DNA of 43,368 nt, taken from the NCBI GenBank assembly GCA_027487435.1, contig JAIYDP010000404.1, forward strand, positions 1-43,368, read 5' to 3'. How positions within the stretch are numbered: position 1 is the first letter of the stretch; each line of letters begins with the position of its first letter. The notes under the pieces are model-generated. The model made no database searches. It had not been told where the DNA came from and saw nothing but the letters and a program-made list of their open reading frames with translations. Positions 25,735 to 34,508 of this stretch are shown here, one piece after another. The position numbers were made by a program, and so were the translations under genes. This DNA is from Verrucomicrobiaceae bacterium (lineage in GTDB: Bacteria; Verrucomicrobiota; Verrucomicrobiia; Verrucomicrobiales; Akkermansiaceae).

Positions 25735-26976
25735 ATGATCAACCTCACACGACTTTGGACCAACACGGAGCAACCTGCCGATCAACTTCGCTATGGCAGT
25801 CAACAAAGCAATTCCACACTCACGCAACACAGTGCCCATCACGGCCATGCCCCACAAGCGAACCAACGCAAGCCCATCGTCGTTTGGAACATCACCCGCA
25901 CCTGTAACCTTCGGTGTCTTCATTGCTACTCGGATTCCGCCGCTGCAAAATATCCAGGCGAATTGGATTGGACACAAATGCAGGCCGTGCTCCATGACCT
26001 TTCCGCTTATGGCATTCCCTCTCTCCTGCTCTCAGGCGGCGAACCGATGATTCATCCGCGCTTTTTCGACATTGTCGGGCTGGCCTCCACACTTGGCATC
26101 AAGCTCACCATCTCGACAAATGGCACTCTCATCACGCCAGAAAAAGCAGCGATTCTCAAGGCCGCAAATGTCGCGTATGTGGGCATTTCACTCGATGGCA
26201 TTGGCCAAACGCACGATAATTTCCGCAGGAAAGAAGGTGCGTTTGATTCCGCCGTTCGTGGCTTTCGTCACTGCCACGAAGTCGGTCAAAAAACTGGCCT
26301 TCGCCTGACTTTGACGCAACACACCGTCGATAACATCGATGCGATCCTCGATTTCATCGAAGTCGAAGAAATCCAACGCGTCTGCTTTTACCATCTCGTG
26401 CCAAGTGGGCGTGGCGGTGCCTTGCAAATGCTACCATCAGATCAATCTCGTCACGCGGTGGACTCCCTGATCGATCGAGTCGAAAAATGGCACAGCATGG
26501 GCATCAATCGCGAAGTCCTGACCGTGACGCAGCCTGCTGATGGCGCCTACTTGCTCACACGCATGGAAAAAGAAAGTCACCCCAATCTGCTTGAAGCGCA
26601 AAAACTTCTCGGCTGGAACGGCGGCGGTGCCAATAGCTCAGGGCGCGGCATTTCTAACATCGATACCCAAGGAAACGTCCATCCTGACCAATTCTGGCAA
26701 AACATTCAGTTGGGAAATGTAAAACAAACTCCCTTTTCGAAAATCTGGGACGGTGCCCACGATCCATCTGCTGCCACTCTCGCAGAAATCCGGAGCATCG
26801 GAATGCGCTCACGCACAGAAGCACAATCCTGCATCGAAGGACGTTGCTCTCGCTGCCGATTCTTTCCAATCTGCGGAGGCGGGTTCCGCACCCGCGCCGC
26901 TCTGATGAATGGTCAACTTTGGGGGAGCGATCCTGGATGCTATCTCCGCGATGAAGAGATTTCAACGAGCGACTAG
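25735..26976 (+). CDS. Radical SAM/SPASM protein, NirJ/AhbD-like
   Basis: A 413-residue radical SAM enzyme with the [4Fe-4S] motif C-N-L-R-C-L-H-C (Cys57, Cys61, Cys64), the GGEP motif in LLSGGEPMIHP, STNGTLI and YVGISLDGIG. The C-terminal SPASM-type cluster region is GRCSRCRFFPICGG plus the final GSDPGCYLRDEE. The full-length pattern (IVVWNITRTCNLRC, RRKEGAF, GRGISNIDTQGNVHPDQFW, LGNVKQTPFSKIWD) is that of NirJ and AhbD, which modify siroheme-derived tetrapyrroles. No other heme d1 or siroheme gene is nearby, so a heme-biosynthetic role or another substrate remains possible. ATG at 25735 was chosen as the family-like start. Confidence 0.78.
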   Translation: MINLTRLWTNTEQPADQLRYGSQQSNSTLTQHSAHHGHAPQANQRKPIVVWNITRTCNLRCLHCYSDSAAAKYPGELDWTQMQAVLHDLSAYGIPSLLLSGGEPMIHPRFFDIVGLASTLGIKLTISTNGTLITPEKAAILKAANVAYVGISLDGIGQTHDNFRRKEGAFDSAVRGFRHCHEVGQKTGLRLTLTQHTVDNIDAILDFIEVEEIQRVCFYHLVPSGRGGALQMLPSDQSRHAVDSLIDRVEKWHSMGINREVLTVTQPADGAYLLTRMEKESHPNLLEAQKLLGWNGGGANSSGRGISNIDTQGNVHPDQFWQNIQLGNVKQTPFSKIWDGAHDPSAATLAEIRSIGMRSRTEAQSCIEGRCSRCRFFPICGGGFRTRAALMNGQLWGSDPGCYLRDEEISTSD

Positions 26977-27076
26977 CCATCGCTCGCCAAGAAGACATCA
27001 GCGCGTGCTTTTTCATTGCCAGCAGTCCTCAATGGACCCATTCTTTGGCATCGGCAAAACGCACGATCGCACCGTC

Positions 27077-27817
27077 ATGAAGGTCTTTCTCTCCGCATTC
27101 GCAGTCATTTCTTCGCTCGGCTTGGCCTCCTGTGGCACAGGCTCACAATCCTCAAGTTCATCAGGCTCCTACGGTCGTGACTACTGGGGCCATCGCCCAG
27201 GGCCAAAGGGCTTTCGCACGGTGATCCTTGATGCGGGCCACGGCGGCAAAGATTCGGGAGCAGTGAGCGCACACAATGGCGTGAAAGAGAAAGACATTGC
27301 CCTCGATATGGTCAAGCGAATCAAATCGGAACTTCCAGGCTATCGTGTGATTTTGATGCGCTCGAACGATGAATTCATCGACCTCGACGAGCGAGTGCGC
27401 CTTGCCAACAAGCATGGCGATGCCGTGCTGCTTAGCGTTCATTTCAATAGCGGACCGTCCTACATCCGTGGGCCAGAAACGTACTACTGGCGCGTCGATA
27501 GTCACGGCCTCGCCACCCGCCTGCAAGATGCGATGGAACAAGTCAGCCCCATCGAGCAAAGCAATCGCGAAAAAGTCCGCCGCCGTTTGCGTCTAACTCG
27601 CAACCCAGAGATTCCTTGTGTTTTGCTGGAATGCGGCTACCTCAGCAATGTTTCTGAAGCGCAACTGGCGAACGATGCCCGCTATCGAGCCCGCATGGCC
27701 AGCGCGATTGCTCAGGCCATCAAACTCCAATCTGCCGTAGGTGATGCCGGAACTGGATCTCTGCCACCGCCGCTTAACGCACCACCGAGCCGTCCTACGG
27801 ACTCACCAACTTCTTAA
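27077..27817 (+). CDS. N-acetylmuramoyl-L-alanine amidase lipoprotein (Amidase_3)
   Basis: A 246-residue exported lipoprotein: signal peptide ending in the lipobox LASC (Cys19), then a Ser-rich linker and a zinc amidase of the AmiC/CwlM type. Zinc and catalytic residues are visible in VILDAGHGGKDSG (His55), NGVKEKD (Glu71), LLSVHFNS and the late LLECGYLSN. It cleaves the amide between MurNAc and the stem peptide and is anchored in a membrane. The ATG at 27077 was chosen because the lipoprotein signal begins there. It follows the radical SAM gene by 100 bp and ends 7 bp from a convergent gene. A Pro-rich tail closes the protein. Confidence 0.88.
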   Translation: MKVFLSAFAVISSLGLASCGTGSQSSSSSGSYGRDYWGHRPGPKGFRTVILDAGHGGKDSGAVSAHNGVKEKDIALDMVKRIKSELPGYRVILMRSNDEFIDLDERVRLANKHGDAVLLSVHFNSGPSYIRGPETYYWRVDSHGLATRLQDAMEQVSPIEQSNREKVRRRLRLTRNPEIPCVLLECGYLSNVSEAQLANDARYRARMASAIAQAIKLQSAVGDAGTGSLPPPLNAPPSRPTDSPTS

Positions 27818-27824
27818 GGTTTTT

Positions 27825-28268
27825 TCAATGAGGAAAATCTCGCAAGGTCTTGATGAAATGAAATCCCCAGATTTCAAAACCAAAGCGATGGTATAAACGA
27901 TGCGAAGCATGGTTGTTGGTGTAACTATCTAACACCATGATATTGCAATCGCGCTGACGGGCGATTTCTTCCATCGCTCGTAACATCGTCGAGCCGATGC
28001 CGCGGTTTTGATGATCCGGATGAACCACCAAATTATCGACTTCTAGGTAGGATCCGCACCACAGCTTCGTACCGTACCAAAGACCACTCACACCCACCAA
28101 AACGTCATCGCTCCATGCGCCTAACAATTCATAATTGCCGTGCCCAGAAAGGATCGTTTCACATCTGCGGCGCAATTCCTCAGGCGTGACTACAGGGTTG
28201 AGAAAACTCAAAATTTGAATCACCTCAGTCAGGTGTTCGATTTGTAAAAGCTCACATTTCATAACCAT
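27825..28268 (-). CDS. GNAT family N-acetyltransferase
   Basis: A 147-residue acetyl-CoA-dependent transferase. The core shows LEVDNLVVHPDHQNRGIGSTML, where the R/Q-x-x-G-I-G loop binds the CoA pyrophosphate, and a C-terminal NNHASHRLYHRFGFE that is typical of GNAT motif B. The substrate cannot be read from sequence. Its start lies within the end of the gpgS-like gene, making it the last gene of the hslO-gpgS-GNAT unit; an acylated sugar, solute or protein target is possible. Confidence 0.85.
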   Translation of the reverse strand: MVMKCELLQIEHLTEVIQILSFLNPVVTPEELRRRCETILSGHGNYELLGAWSDDVLVGVSGLWYGTKLWCGSYLEVDNLVVHPDHQNRGIGSTMLRAMEEIARQRDCNIMVLDSYTNNHASHRLYHRFGFEIWGFHFIKTLRDFPH

Positions 28269-29178
28269 TCTTTAATTGTTCATACGCCGGACGAGTTCGA
28301 GTAGCGAGCGGAATGTTTTCCATCACGCACCGCCCCCCTTTCGCCAAAGCGCGAGGGAAAGCATTTTCTGCAAGTCCCGATTCTCCGCAGGCCTCAAGAA
28401 ATGCGTGCAAAAGCCCATGCGCCATCTCAGATAAATCTTCCAAACTACGATTGCGGTGCCTACGCTCTCCCAAGTCACATTGGGCGATCGCATCTACGCC
28501 GTATCGCTGGGCAATCTCTAACAAATGAGCAATCTCTACCGCGTATCCTTGTGGGAAGCTAAGGCTCTCCATCACCGCGCGAGGCATGGCGCATTCGCCT
28601 GAAAGAGGCTGCAAAATTCCGCACAATTCAGGCCGATAGCGAGCGATCAATGGTCGTATCAATAACTCTGTCACCCGCCCGCCTTCATGGTCTAACACCA
28701 AGCCATCTCGCACCAAAGGACGTTGGTAAAATGCCTTCACAAATCGCACAGCAGGCTCCATCAGTAAGGGCAAACACAGCCCCGTCACATAGCCAGCGTG
28801 GAAATTTTTTACATCCCCATCGAGAAACACAATCAATGAGCCGTGGCTGACGAACTGGGATTTCCATAAATTTTCGCCCTTGCCCGGAGCATCGCCAAAC
28901 TGTGGCGCGATCTCACAAGCTCGATAGACCTGAGCCCCCGCAGCGTTCGCCAGTTGGCGTGTGTCATCACTCGAATCCGAATCAACGACGATCAACTCGT
29001 CCACAAACGCCACCTTGTCCATCAACTCTTGGCGGATGCATTGCACGATGGCACCAATCGTCGAAGCTTCGTTCAAGGTGGGAATCACCACCGAGATAGT
29101 CGCACCGCGATTGACTTTGCGTTGCACCAATTCCTGCAACGTGCCGCCTTCGTTCCAATGCCACAAACGCTCTTTCAT
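28252..29178 (-). CDS. gpgS: Glucosyl-3-phosphoglycerate synthase
   Basis: A 308-residue family 2-like glycosyltransferase (GT81). It transfers glucose from an NDP-glucose to 3-phosphoglycerate, the first step to glucosylglycerate, a compatible solute. Signatures: ISVVIPTLNEASTIG, VDELIVVDSDSSDDT, PGKGENLWKS, FLDGDVKNFHAGYVTGL, RFVKAFYQRPL, GGRVTELLIRPLIARYRPEL, QPLSGECAMPR, GYAVEIAHLLEI and CDLGERRHRN, all in the GpgS order. The ATG overlaps the hslO stop (ATGA), and the stop overlaps the GNAT gene. The phosphatase (GpgP) needed next is not in the window. Confidence 0.88.
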   Translation of the reverse strand: MKERLWHWNEGGTLQELVQRKVNRGATISVVIPTLNEASTIGAIVQCIRQELMDKVAFVDELIVVDSDSSDDTRQLANAAGAQVYRACEIAPQFGDAPGKGENLWKSQFVSHGSLIVFLDGDVKNFHAGYVTGLCLPLLMEPAVRFVKAFYQRPLVRDGLVLDHEGGRVTELLIRPLIARYRPELCGILQPLSGECAMPRAVMESLSFPQGYAVEIAHLLEIAQRYGVDAIAQCDLGERRHRNRSLEDLSEMAHGLLHAFLEACGESGLAENAFPRALAKGGRCVMENIPLATRTRPAYEQLKNGYEM

Positions 29179-29984
29179 GAATTCTCACGCTCCTCGAGTC
29201 CTTGCCAATGTTCTGCTAACAGATCTCGACTCACCGTATAAACCGCTGCGCATCGAGGACAATGTACGCGGATTTCTTCATCCTCTTCAAAAATCACCTC
29301 CAAGCGATCTTTCCATGCCGACAGCATCGGCAACAGCTTTTCCATGCTACAGCCACAATGAAAGTGCAGTCGCCGAACCTCCATCAAGCTCGTTTCCTCA
29401 GTTTCATCAAGTTTTGCCAAGTCTTCATCCGTCAGCGATGCAAGCCATTCCAGATCACAATCCGGCTGAGCTACAACGACGTGAAAAACATCATCGCCCA
29501 TGTGAAATGCCCGCCCGGGACGTTGTTCGGATTGTTGATAGAACTGCTCAAACCAGCGCAATGGCTCATTGGTTTCCATCTCCATGGTGGACAAACGCGG
29601 TTCCCGCATGTGCTGCGATGTGGTCTGTGCATAAAACAAACTGCGTTCGACTTCCCGCACATCTTCGGTGAAAATGCGTCCCGTGATCGACTCTTGGGTC
29701 GTTCCACCTGCGACAAACAAATTCAAGCGAGGCTGATGCAAATTCACCGTCCATGCGGTGGTTTCCGCCCATGGCCGGGTCACCAGATACAAGCTCAACA
29801 TGGCCAATTGCTCTTTGATCAACGTATCTAATTCCTGCTTATGGCGGATGCCATGATCCATCAAATGAAGATAATAATCGGTGAAGAGATTCGAGAAATC
29901 GGCACGGATCCACAGTGCATTTCGGTGACGCACAAACACCGACTCCAGTCGCGTGAAATCTTCCTCGGCAAACTCATCATTCAT
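29175..29984 (-). CDS. hslO: Hsp33-like redox-regulated chaperone
   Basis: A 269-residue cytoplasmic protein with the Hsp33 C-terminal zinc site: HCGCSMEKLLPML (Cys210, Cys212) and HCPRCAAVY (Cys242, Cys245), giving C-x-C and C-x-x-C. Oxidation of these Cys activates Hsp33 as a holdase. The N-terminal domain is divergent from E. coli Hsp33, which lowers certainty. ATG at 29984 was chosen since upstream residues are not family-like. It is the first gene of an operon with gpgS and GNAT; the divergent interval to 30154 should hold its promoter. Confidence 0.78.
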   Translation of the reverse strand: MNDEFAEEDFTRLESVFVRHRNALWIRADFSNLFTDYYLHLMDHGIRHKQELDTLIKEQLAMLSLYLVTRPWAETTAWTVNLHQPRLNLFVAGGTTQESITGRIFTEDVREVERSLFYAQTTSQHMREPRLSTMEMETNEPLRWFEQFYQQSEQRPGRAFHMGDDVFHVVVAQPDCDLEWLASLTDEDLAKLDETEETSLMEVRRLHFHCGCSMEKLLPMLSAWKDRLEVIFEEDEEIRVHCPRCAAVYTVSRDLLAEHWQGLEERENS

Positions 29985-30154
29985 ATCGGGCGAAAAGCAT
30001 AAGCCGTGCGCCAAAAAAATCCAGCCACGATTTTTTCATCCACAGAGGAATTTGACTCCGATCCGCTACCCTCCCTCAACGATGCCTTAAAATCCACTCC
30101 CGCCAAAGATGTTTGTGGACGTTTTCTGAAGTTCAACGTAGCGTTTTCGCGACG

Positions 30155-31285
30155 ATGAAAACTTTGATCTCGAATCCACATGACTTACAACCGAATACCC
30201 CATGGCATGAAACCGTTTGGGCTTGGACAGGGGAAGAAGAATTGATCGATCATCAAACCAAAGGACGTCTCTGTTCCGCAGTGTTGCTTCCGTTTCTTGA
30301 TGGTCGTCCCGACTGGGATAGTTTCATCAAAAGCATCACGTGGATGAAGCAGGCATGCCATGCCTATGGCGTAGAATTTGTGCCAGTTCTCAACGCCGAT
30401 ACCGGATACATTTTCCAACTGGACAATCGCATGTATGGCGAGGTGTTGCAACGTTTCCGTGAGGGCTTTCCTGATCTGCGCTTCATCGCTGGGATTACCG
30501 CCCGCGGTGCGGAAAAAGATGTGAACTTTGTGGCAGAACGCTATTTTCCGCTGATGGATATCGTACAGCAACATGAGAATTGTGAAGTCATGATCATGAC
30601 CTCGCCATGGCTGAATCGCTTAGATCCAGAGCGTCGTCGCGATGGGTATTTTTCGATAGCCGAGCGCTTGATCAGACCAGGCATCGTTCATGCTCTGGAA
30701 CCATCATTCGTTCCATGGGCGACACCGTATGAGCCGTGGCTGCTTTGGCAATTGGCGGAACACCCGAAGTTTATCGGCGGCAAGGTGAGCACGTTAGATG
30801 AGCCGCATTACTTGTATTGGGCAGCGATGGCAAAAGACCTTGGATGGGACTTCGCGCCGCACAGTGGCGATGATTTTGGTATTGCTACCGCGATCAAGCT
30901 CGGCTTGCCGTTGTTGATTGGAGCCGCGAGCAGTGCCGCTCCACTGATCGCTGCGGCAAAAGATATGTGGCTGATGGATGGTGCCGCGGGCAAAAAATTC
31001 CCCACAGGAACAGGGAAATTCGACACACGAGTGTACAAACTATTCGAGGCGTTTCAATCGATGGAAGATCAAGTCTTTCGCTTGGATGCCAAAGGGAGTG
31101 CCGCAGCCTACAAGCACAGCACCGCCCACGTGTTACACCAACTTGGAATCATCGCAAGTGCAGAAGCCCACCCCGAATGTATCGATTTACGGAGTGCGGA
31201 TGAGTCACAACGAATGCAAGAAGCCATGGTGCGTCCTCGCCGCATGGCCAGCAGACTCGGGATCAGCGGCATCGAGCCAGGCTGA
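30155..31285 (+). CDS. Dihydrodipicolinate synthase-family (class I aldolase) protein
   Basis: A 376-residue protein with a TIM-barrel DapA/NAL-like layout. The Schiff-base Lys is probably Lys210 in FIGGKVSTLDEPHYLYW. Other barrel segments are SAVLLPFLDGRPDW, VEFVPVLNADTGY and DFGIATAIKLGLPLLIGAAS. The protein is about 80 residues longer than DapA, with a C-terminal extension, so it is probably not the lysine-pathway enzyme. The family covers retro-aldolases and dehydratases of sugar acids. ATG at 30155 was chosen as it begins the homologous region. It ends 16 bp from the convergent glyA fusion. Confidence 0.7.
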   Translation: MKTLISNPHDLQPNTPWHETVWAWTGEEELIDHQTKGRLCSAVLLPFLDGRPDWDSFIKSITWMKQACHAYGVEFVPVLNADTGYIFQLDNRMYGEVLQRFREGFPDLRFIAGITARGAEKDVNFVAERYFPLMDIVQQHENCEVMIMTSPWLNRLDPERRRDGYFSIAERLIRPGIVHALEPSFVPWATPYEPWLLWQLAEHPKFIGGKVSTLDEPHYLYWAAMAKDLGWDFAPHSGDDFGIATAIKLGLPLLIGAASSAAPLIAAAKDMWLMDGAAGKKFPTGTGKFDTRVYKLFEAFQSMEDQVFRLDAKGSAAAYKHSTAHVLHQLGIIASAEAHPECIDLRSADESQRMQEAMVRPRRMASRLGISGIEPG

Positions 31286-31301
31286 TCCCTGTTCGCCATC
31301 T

Positions 31302-32975
31302 TTATGCCGGAAGAGGAAATTGACGATTGAAATCAAACACGCGATCACGAATTGCGTGAAGTTTCACCTCGTCCTCTGGTGATTCGAGAGCTTCATTGAT
31401 GAAGGCTGCCACTTGTTCGATGTCCGCTTCTTTCATGCCACGTGTGGTAACCGCCGGTGTGCCGATACGAATGCCGCTGGGCTTCATCGGTGTTCCGGTA
31501 TCAAAGGGAATGGAATTTTTGTTCACGGTAATGCCTGCTTCGTCGAGCGCATGCGAGGCAAGAGTGCCGTTGAGTTTTTTGCCGCGTAAATCAACGAGCA
31601 TCACGTGGTTGTCCGTGCCACCTGAAACGATGCGGAAACCATGGTTCGTCAACGCGGATGCCATTGCTTGAGCATTTTTGACAATTTGTTGCTGATATTC
31701 GGCAAAATCTGGTCGCAATGCCTCACCGAAGCACACCGCTTTTGCGGCGATCACATGCATCAGCGGGCCGCCTTGTATGCCAGGGAAGACTTGAGCATCG
31801 ATTTTTTTTGCGAATTCTTCTTTGCACAAAATGATGCCACCACGAGGACCGCGCAAGGACTTGTGGGTCGTCGAGGTCACGAAATCAGCATAAGGGACGG
31901 GATTGGGATGCACGCCACCCGCTACGAGACCAGCGATGTGCGCCATATCGACAAACAAATACGCGCCTACTTCTTTAGCGATCGCGCTGATGCGCTCGAA
32001 ATCAATGATCCGCGAATAGGCACTGGCTCCACAAGTGATCAGCGCGGGCTTGCTTTCGAGAGCCATTTTGTGGAGATTGTCATAGTCGATGCGTTCATCT
32101 TCTGGACTTACCCCGTAATGCACCACATCGTAAAATTTCCCCGAGAAATTTGCTTTGTGGCCGTGGGTCAAGTGACCACCGTGCGCAAGATCCATGGTAA
32201 GAATTCGGTCACCGGGTTTGAGAACGGAGAAATAAACCGCCGTGTTGGCCTGTGATCCGGAGTGAGCCTGGACGTTGGCATGCTCCGCAGAGAAAAGCTC
32301 TTTGAGTCGATCGATGGCAAGCTGCTCTATGACATCGACATTTTCGCAACCTCCATACCAACGGCGCCCTGGGTAACCTTCGGCGTATTTGTTGGTCAAG
32401 AGAGAACCTTGGGCTTCCATCACCGCAGGAGAGGCAAAATTTTCTGAGGCGATCAGCTCGATATTGTTTCGCTGACGGCGCGCTTCGTTGCGCATCGAGG
32501 CATAGACGAGAGGGTCCGAAACTTCGATTCGGCTGCCGGAACTGGCTGAAACGCGGCAGGTATGGCGACCACCCTCAAAGAGAGTCGCGAGAAATGCTAG
32601 TGTCATTGCAGCTGCCGTAGTTCCATCGACCTGTTTTGCTCCGAGGCACATGACATTCGCATCATTGTGTTGGCGAGTCGTCTCGGCCTCCTCCACAGTC
32701 CGGACCGCTGCTGCACGCACACCGTGGTGGCGATTTGCTGCGATACTCATGCCCACGCCCGAAGTACAGCACAACACACCCCATTGATGCGTCTCATCAG
32801 CCACGGCAGCAGCGACAAGATTCGCATAATCTGCGTAATTCACTGATGTTCTATCATGGCTACCAAAGTCCGTGACGATGTAGCCCTTGCTGTGCAAAGC
32901 AGCAACAACGGCATTTTTGATTTCCACCCCGCCGTGATCGGCTCCGACTGCTACGCGCACTTGTTTTTCGCTCAT
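31302..32975 (-). CDS. glyA: Fused ribose-5-phosphate isomerase B / serine hydroxymethyltransferase
   Basis: A 557-residue cytoplasmic fusion. Residues 1-145 are RpiB: VAVGADHGGVEIK, catalytic Cys70 in CCTSGVGMSIAANRHHGVRAA, and His103 in QHNDANVMCLG. Residues 150-557 are a full-length SHMT: NIELIASENFASPAV, TNKYAEGYPGRRWYGGC, VDMAHIAGLVAGG, PLP Lys372 in THKSLRGPRGG, and IRIGTPAVTTRG. RpiB interconverts ribose-5-P and ribulose-5-P; SHMT converts serine and tetrahydrofolate to glycine and methylene-THF. Both active sites look intact. There is no stop or start between the halves. It faces away from the TonB operon. Confidence 0.92.
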   Translation of the reverse strand: MSEKQVRVAVGADHGGVEIKNAVVAALHSKGYIVTDFGSHDRTSVNYADYANLVAAAVADETHQWGVLCCTSGVGMSIAANRHHGVRAAAVRTVEEAETTRQHNDANVMCLGAKQVDGTTAAAMTLAFLATLFEGGRHTCRVSASSGSRIEVSDPLVYASMRNEARRQRNNIELIASENFASPAVMEAQGSLLTNKYAEGYPGRRWYGGCENVDVIEQLAIDRLKELFSAEHANVQAHSGSQANTAVYFSVLKPGDRILTMDLAHGGHLTHGHKANFSGKFYDVVHYGVSPEDERIDYDNLHKMALESKPALITCGASAYSRIIDFERISAIAKEVGAYLFVDMAHIAGLVAGGVHPNPVPYADFVTSTTHKSLRGPRGGIILCKEEFAKKIDAQVFPGIQGGPLMHVIAAKAVCFGEALRPDFAEYQQQIVKNAQAMASALTNHGFRIVSGGTDNHVMLVDLRGKKLNGTLASHALDEAGITVNKNSIPFDTGTPMKPSGIRIGTPAVTTRGMKEADIEQVAAFINEALESPEDEVKLHAIRDRVFDFNRQFPLPA

Positions 32976-33081
32976 GTTGTATTCTCGTATTGGCTCACAC
33001 TCCTTGCACTGGGAACCCTACTTTTTCAACCCCCAATTTCACAAACGTAGTCATTACTTTGGGCTTTTTTTACTTTTTTAC

Positions 33082-33110
33082 TTGCACTATTGAGATTCAT
33101 TCTCAATATT
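33082..33110 (+). promoter_or_regulatory. Candidate promoter of the TonB operon
   Basis: TTGCAC at 33082-33087, a 17-bp spacer, then AATATT at 33105-33110, 14 bp before the TonB start. The Fur-box-like palindrome fills the spacer, where a bound repressor would block RNA polymerase. Confidence 0.4.
33089..33107. promoter_or_regulatory. Fur-box-like palindrome
   Basis: ATTGAGA-TTCAT-TCTCAAT, a perfect 7-5-7 inverted repeat. It resembles TGAGAATNATTCTCA-type Fur/Zur sites. It lies between the predicted -35 and -10 elements of the TonB operon, the expected place for iron repression. A zinc regulator is an alternative. Confidence 0.65.
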
Positions 33111-33123
33111 ACCGTCACACGAC

Positions 33124-33840
33124 ATGAAATCCCTCATCCACGGCATACAAATCACCACACTTAGCGGTTGGCTTGCGTGTTCACTAGGATACATTGCCGG
33201 ATTTCGGATTCCTCAAACATGGCAAATCAACTTTCCAGAGAAACCAAAAGCCATGAAGGTTTTGACCGAGATCGACTTCACGCTTGGCAGTCCGACATTG
33301 GAGGTACCGAGCAATACGACGGGTGATACCGCCGCAGCAAACCTCGCCGAGTCACCCTCCACAGATCCTGCGACTCCTGAAATTGTTCAAGCTCTTGCTC
33401 CGCCACCGATGCCAGAAATCGCGCCTAGCCAAGCACTACCGGAAATACCTGCCTTGCCAACAGTCACACGTAAGATTGCTGCGCGCACTGGGACAACATC
33501 GACCACTGCGCCGACGAATCCATCGCGCTCGAACGCCAATTCATCGGCAAACAGCAATAGCGCACCTAGCACTGCGACAACACTAAGCTTCGGTACGGGT
33601 GCTGGACGTCAGCCAGCTCCAGCCTACCCCTATCAATCAAGGCGCGCCAATCAACAAGGCACCGTGGTCATCGAATTCATCGTCGGCAACGATGGCAAAG
33701 TTCTCAACGCCTGGGTCAAGCTTCCTTCTGCATGGCCTTTGCTTAATGATGCCGCTCTCTCCACTGTGCGTTCCCGTTGGGCGTTCCCTCCAGGAAGTCC
33801 TCGCCGTTACCGCATTCCTATTGTCTTTCGTCTCAGTTAA
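33124..33840 (+). CDS. tonB: TonB family energy transducer
   Basis: A 238-residue protein with an N-terminal membrane anchor (about residues 9-28), a long Pro/Ala/Thr/Ser-rich periplasm-spanning region (about 60-165) and a C-terminal TonB domain (about 170-238: PAPAYPYQSRRANQQGTVVI, VGNDGKVLNAWV, SRWAFPPGSPRRYRIPIVF). TonB passes proton-motive energy from ExbBD to outer-membrane receptors. It is the first gene of a four-gene operon and follows a Fur-box-like site, pointing to iron or cobalamin uptake. No TonB-dependent receptor is in the window. Confidence 0.87.
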   Translation: MKSLIHGIQITTLSGWLACSLGYIAGFRIPQTWQINFPEKPKAMKVLTEIDFTLGSPTLEVPSNTTGDTAAANLAESPSTDPATPEIVQALAPPPMPEIAPSQALPEIPALPTVTRKIAARTGTTSTTAPTNPSRSNANSSANSNSAPSTATTLSFGTGAGRQPAPAYPYQSRRANQQGTVVIEFIVGNDGKVLNAWVKLPSAWPLLNDAALSTVRSRWAFPPGSPRRYRIPIVFRLS

Positions 33841-33851
33841 TCCATTTCACC

Positions 33852-34502
33852 ATGCTTGCTCACGTTCTTGTCGAATATTTCCACAAAGGAGGCCATATCA
33901 TGTGGCCAATGCTCTTCGTTTTTTTCCTCGCAATCGCTGTCATCGCAGACCGTTGTATCTGGTGGATTCGCCTTCAAGCACGAATGCAGCCGACTCTTCA
34001 AGAGCAAGCACGAAGTCTCGTTGGTAAGGGCCAATTCCAAGAAGCCATGCATACGTGTGCTTCTCAGTCCGATCCCTTTTTGGAAAATTTATACACTGGT
34101 TTGGAGCATGCCAATACCTCTCCTCTTGCCGCGATGCAACTCCACGCGAGCAATTTCCTTGAGAAATCTGAGTCTCGTCTTTGGATCCTCAGTACCATCA
34201 TCACCCTAGCGCCGCTCATCGGACTACTCGGAACCGTCGTCGGGATCATGGGCTCTTTCAATTTCATCGGCGATCAAGCCCTCGCGGTCACAAAAGTAAC
34301 TGGCGGTATTGCCGAGGCCTTGATCGCCACGGCTGTCGGCTTAGGCATTGCAATTCTTTGCCTGCTGCCCTTCAATTTTTTCAAAAAAAAATCCACCTTA
34401 CTGCGCGGCAAGCTGGAATACTGGATCAATCACGCCGAACTCCTTGCCGCAAACGCCAAAGCTCACGGCCACGATTGGAGCAATTTTTCACCCCGTGCGT
34501 GA
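33852..34502 (+). CDS. exbB: ExbB/TolQ/MotA family proton channel subunit
   Basis: A 216-residue inner-membrane protein with three hydrophobic segments (about 17-33, 108-130, 150-175). The conserved stretch LSTIITLAPLIGLLGTVVGIMGSF and GIAEALIATAVGLGIAIL is characteristic of ExbB/TolQ. It forms the pentameric channel around ExbD. ATG at 33852 lies 12 bp after the TonB stop; an earlier in-frame start overlaps TonB and is not needed. Followed 6 bp later by exbD. Confidence 0.92.
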   Translation: MLAHVLVEYFHKGGHIMWPMLFVFFLAIAVIADRCIWWIRLQARMQPTLQEQARSLVGKGQFQEAMHTCASQSDPFLENLYTGLEHANTSPLAAMQLHASNFLEKSESRLWILSTIITLAPLIGLLGTVVGIMGSFNFIGDQALAVTKVTGGIAEALIATAVGLGIAILCLLPFNFFKKKSTLLRGKLEYWINHAELLAANAKAHGHDWSNFSPRA

Positions 34503-34508
34503 CCTTTC

